From Hydrogenophilales bacterium RIFOXYD1_FULL_62_11 (lineage in GTDB: Bacteria; Pseudomonadota; Gammaproteobacteria; Burkholderiales; Thiobacillaceae): DNA of 16,853 bases. The stretch covers positions 1 through 16,853 of the forward strand of contig MGZO01000008.1 of the NCBI GenBank assembly GCA_001802655.1. The letters run 5' to 3'. Each line of letters begins with the position of its first letter. Position 1 is the first letter of the stretch. The notes under the pieces are model-generated. The model saw only the letters and a list, made by a program, of their open reading frames with translations, was not told the DNA's origin and ran no database searches. Below are positions 15,101 to 16,853 of the stretch, piece by piece. The translations under genes were made by a program, and so were the position numbers.

Positions 15101-16183
15101 TTACCCTTCACCCGACAGCGTTGCCAGTAATTCAGCCTGATGCTCGGCCGCCAGGGCGTCGAATAACTCGGTGAGATCGCCGTCCATCATGGCGTCGATT
15201 TTGTATAGCGTGAGATTGATGCGGTGGTCGGTGATGCGTCCCTGCGGAAAATTGTAGGTGCGGATGCGGTCGGAGCGGTCACCGCTGCCGATCAGGCTCT
15301 TGCGGGTGCTGGCTTCAAGCGCGTGCTGGGCCTGCAGTTCGCGATCTTTCAGGCGCGCGGCCAGCACACTCATCGCTTGCGCGCGGTTACGGTGCTGCGA
15401 GCGGTCGTCCTGGCATTCGACCACGAGACCGGTGGGCAGGTGGGTGATGCGGACGGCGGAATCGGTCTTGTTGATGTGCTGGCCGCCCGCGCCCGAGGCG
15501 CGATAGGTGTCGACGCGCAAATCCGCCGGGTTGATGTTGATTTCGCTGACTTCGTCCGCTTCCGGCATCACCGCGACGGTGCAGGCCGAGGTGTGAATGC
15601 GCCCCTGGGATTCGGTTTCGGGCACACGCTGCACGCGGTGGCCGCCCGATTCGAATTTGAGTCTTGAATACGCGCCTGCGCCGACGACACGCAGGATGAT
15701 TTCCTTGTAACCGCCGACTTCGCCGGGATTTTCCGAGACGACTTCGACTTTCCAGCCTTGCCGTTCTGCGTAGCGGGTATAGAGGCGCGCGAGGTTGCCG
15801 GCGAATAGCGCCGATTCGTCGCCGCCGGTGCCGGCGCGGATTTCCAGAAAGATGTTGCGATCGTCGTTGGGGTCTTTCGGCAGCAGTGCGGTTTGCAGAT
15901 CGGTTTCCAGCTGCGTGATGCGGGCGGCACTGTCGGCGAGATCGGCTTCAGCGAGTTCGCGCATTTCCGGATCCGTCAGCATCTCGGTCGCGGCCTTCTG
16001 GTCGGCCTCGACTTGCCGATACTGGCGATACAGCGCCACCACGGGATCGAGGTCGGCACGTTCGCGAGTGAATTTGCGGTAGGTCTCCATGTCGCCCGCG
16101 ATTTCAGGCTGCGACAGCAGCGCATCGAGTTCCGCCAGCCGCTCGTCGGCACGAGCGAGCTTGTCGGCCAAGGAGGCTTTCAT
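15101..16183 (-). CDS. prfA: Peptide chain release factor 1
   Basis: A 360-residue RF1 (E. coli 360) that reads UAA and UAG and triggers peptide release on the ribosome. The stop-codon motif is PET (188-190), an accepted form of the RF1 PxT, within VQRVPETESQGRIHTSA; the catalytic GGQ is at 233-235, and Gln235 is the target of PrmC. The ATG at 16183 overlaps the hemA stop by 4 nt (ATGA), so translation of the two is coupled. Confidence 0.99.
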   Translation of the reverse strand: MKASLADKLARADERLAELDALLSQPEIAGDMETYRKFTRERADLDPVVALYRQYRQVEADQKAATEMLTDPEMRELAEADLADSAARITQLETDLQTALLPKDPNDDRNIFLEIRAGTGGDESALFAGNLARLYTRYAERQGWKVEVVSENPGEVGGYKEIILRVVGAGAYSRLKFESGGHRVQRVPETESQGRIHTSACTVAVMPEADEVSEININPADLRVDTYRASGAGGQHINKTDSAVRITHLPTGLVVECQDDRSQHRNRAQAMSVLAARLKDRELQAQHALEASTRKSLIGSGDRSDRIRTYNFPQGRITDHRINLTLYKIDAMMDGDLTELFDALAAEHQAELLATLSGEG

Positions 16184-16853
16184 TCCTGATGGAGCCCGTA
16201 GAGTTGCTTGATCAGGCGGGCGAACTGCTCGCGCTCGGTGCTGCTGGCGTGATTCAAGGCATGCGTCGGCGCGTGCAACAGCTTGTTGGCGAGCGCGTGG
16301 CTCATCGCATCGAGCACGGCGCGCGGATCGTCGCCGCGCGCCAGGGCTTTTTCGGCCTTCTCGATTTCGTGGCGGCGATGGCGGTCGGCGGTGTCACGCA
16401 GCGCGCGGATCACCGGCACTACTTCACGCCCTTCCATCCAGTGGACGAAGCTTTCGACGCGGGTTTCGATGATGGCTTCGGCCTGCGCCACCTGCGCTAC
16501 CCGGGTGTCCATGCCTTCGCGTACCACTTCGCCAAGATCGTCCACGCTGAAGAGGAAAACGTCGTCCATGGTGGCGACTTCGGCTTCGACATCGCGGGGC
16601 ACCGCCAGATCGACGATGAAAATCGGGCGGTGGCGGCGCTGCTTGATCGCACGTTCCAGCATGCCCTTGCCCAGAATTGGCAGCGGGCTGGCGGTGGAGG
16701 TGATGATGATGTCGTAGCTGGGTAGCTCGTCCGGCAGCGCGGTCAGTGGAATCACCCCAGCGTTGAAGCGCTCGGCCAGCGGGCGCGCGCGCTCGGCAGT
16801 ACGGTTGGCCACGGTCATGCGGCGCGGATGCTGCGCGGCGAAGTGGGTCATGC
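16180..16853 (-). CDS. hemA: Glutamyl-tRNA reductase, C-terminal part (gene runs off the right edge)
   Basis: The last 223 or so residues of HemA, which reduces glutamyl-tRNA to glutamate-1-semialdehyde at the start of tetrapyrrole synthesis. The NADPH domain part (MTVANRTAERARPLAERF, then YDIIITSTASPLPILG and FIVDLAVPRDVEAEV) and the dimerisation helices (ARLIKQLYGL end) are present. The catalytic N-terminal half, about 190-200 residues, lies beyond the window; the first Met visible is internal. Its product also feeds siroheme, the cofactor DsrA needs. Confidence 0.97.
   Translation of the reverse strand, partial: MTHFAAQHPRRMTVANRTAERARPLAERFNAGVIPLTALPDELPSYDIIITSTASPLPILGKGMLERAIKQRRHRPIFIVDLAVPRDVEAEVATMDDVFLFSVDDLGEVVREGMDTRVAQVAQAEAIIETRVESFVHWMEGREVVPVIRALRDTADRHRRHEIEKAEKALARGDDPRAVLDAMSHALANKLLHAPTHALNHASSTEREQFARLIKQLYGLHQE

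Noticed and set aside
15614..15622. PET instead of PAT in release factor 1 as a changed stop-codon specificity
   Set aside because: PET is a normal PxT variant in RF1 proteins, for example in Bacillus.

Overview
The window is a gene-dense, GC-rich stretch of chromosome from a betaproteobacterium. Three things point there: the order hemA-prfA-prmC followed further on by grxD, the glnA / DUF4124 / ntrB / ntrC series, and a DsrA-type sulfite reductase subunit. DsrA suggests a sulfur-metabolising, probably sulfur-oxidising lithotroph related to the Thiobacillaceae / Nitrosomonadales. That placement comes from gene content and remembered protein similarity, not from a search.

Left part (1-5714, minus strand), read in transcription order: a single-domain rhodanese, aroE and mtgA (4-nt overlap), an isolated dsrA, then sufR-sufB (4-nt overlap). 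The suf operon presumably continues beyond the left edge. dsrA has all the cysteines expected for its siroheme/[4Fe-4S] and ferredoxin clusters, but no dsrB follows; a 23-codon reading frame with a good ribosome binding site sits where dsrB would be. A palindrome with the IscR-like core GACT-N5-AGTC lies just upstream of sufR. A nine-copy heptamer repeat, rich in G-tracts on the transcribed sense strand, follows the sufB stop directly.

Middle part (5715-10663, plus strand): a nitrogen-control module of glnA, a small secreted DUF4124 protein, and the NtrB/NtrC two-component pair. The glnA upstream region has a near-consensus sigma-54 promoter and two NtrC-type sites centred near -139 and -109. 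NtrB and NtrC, encoded downstream, would act on this promoter. Strong hairpin terminators follow glnA and ntrC; the second is bidirectional and also closes the converging grxD unit.

Right part (10680-16853, minus strand): hemA (5' end outside the window), prfA and prmC form a tight operon; PrmC methylates the GGQ glutamine of the release factor made by prfA. Between prmC and grxD lies a four-gene cassette: a twin-arginine-signal protein with a CSGxSPGYWTQHPESWP motif, a PqqD-like small protein, an HprK-related kinase, and a nucleotidyltransferase-fold protein. The last three match the uncharacterised 'HPr-rel-A' gene set. A candidate sigma-54 promoter sits about 40 nt before the first gene. 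This cassette is the best candidate here for an undescribed system: I propose the exported protein is its client or output. grxD then has its own clear sigma-70 promoter.

There are no tRNA or rRNA genes, insertion sequences or CRISPR arrays.
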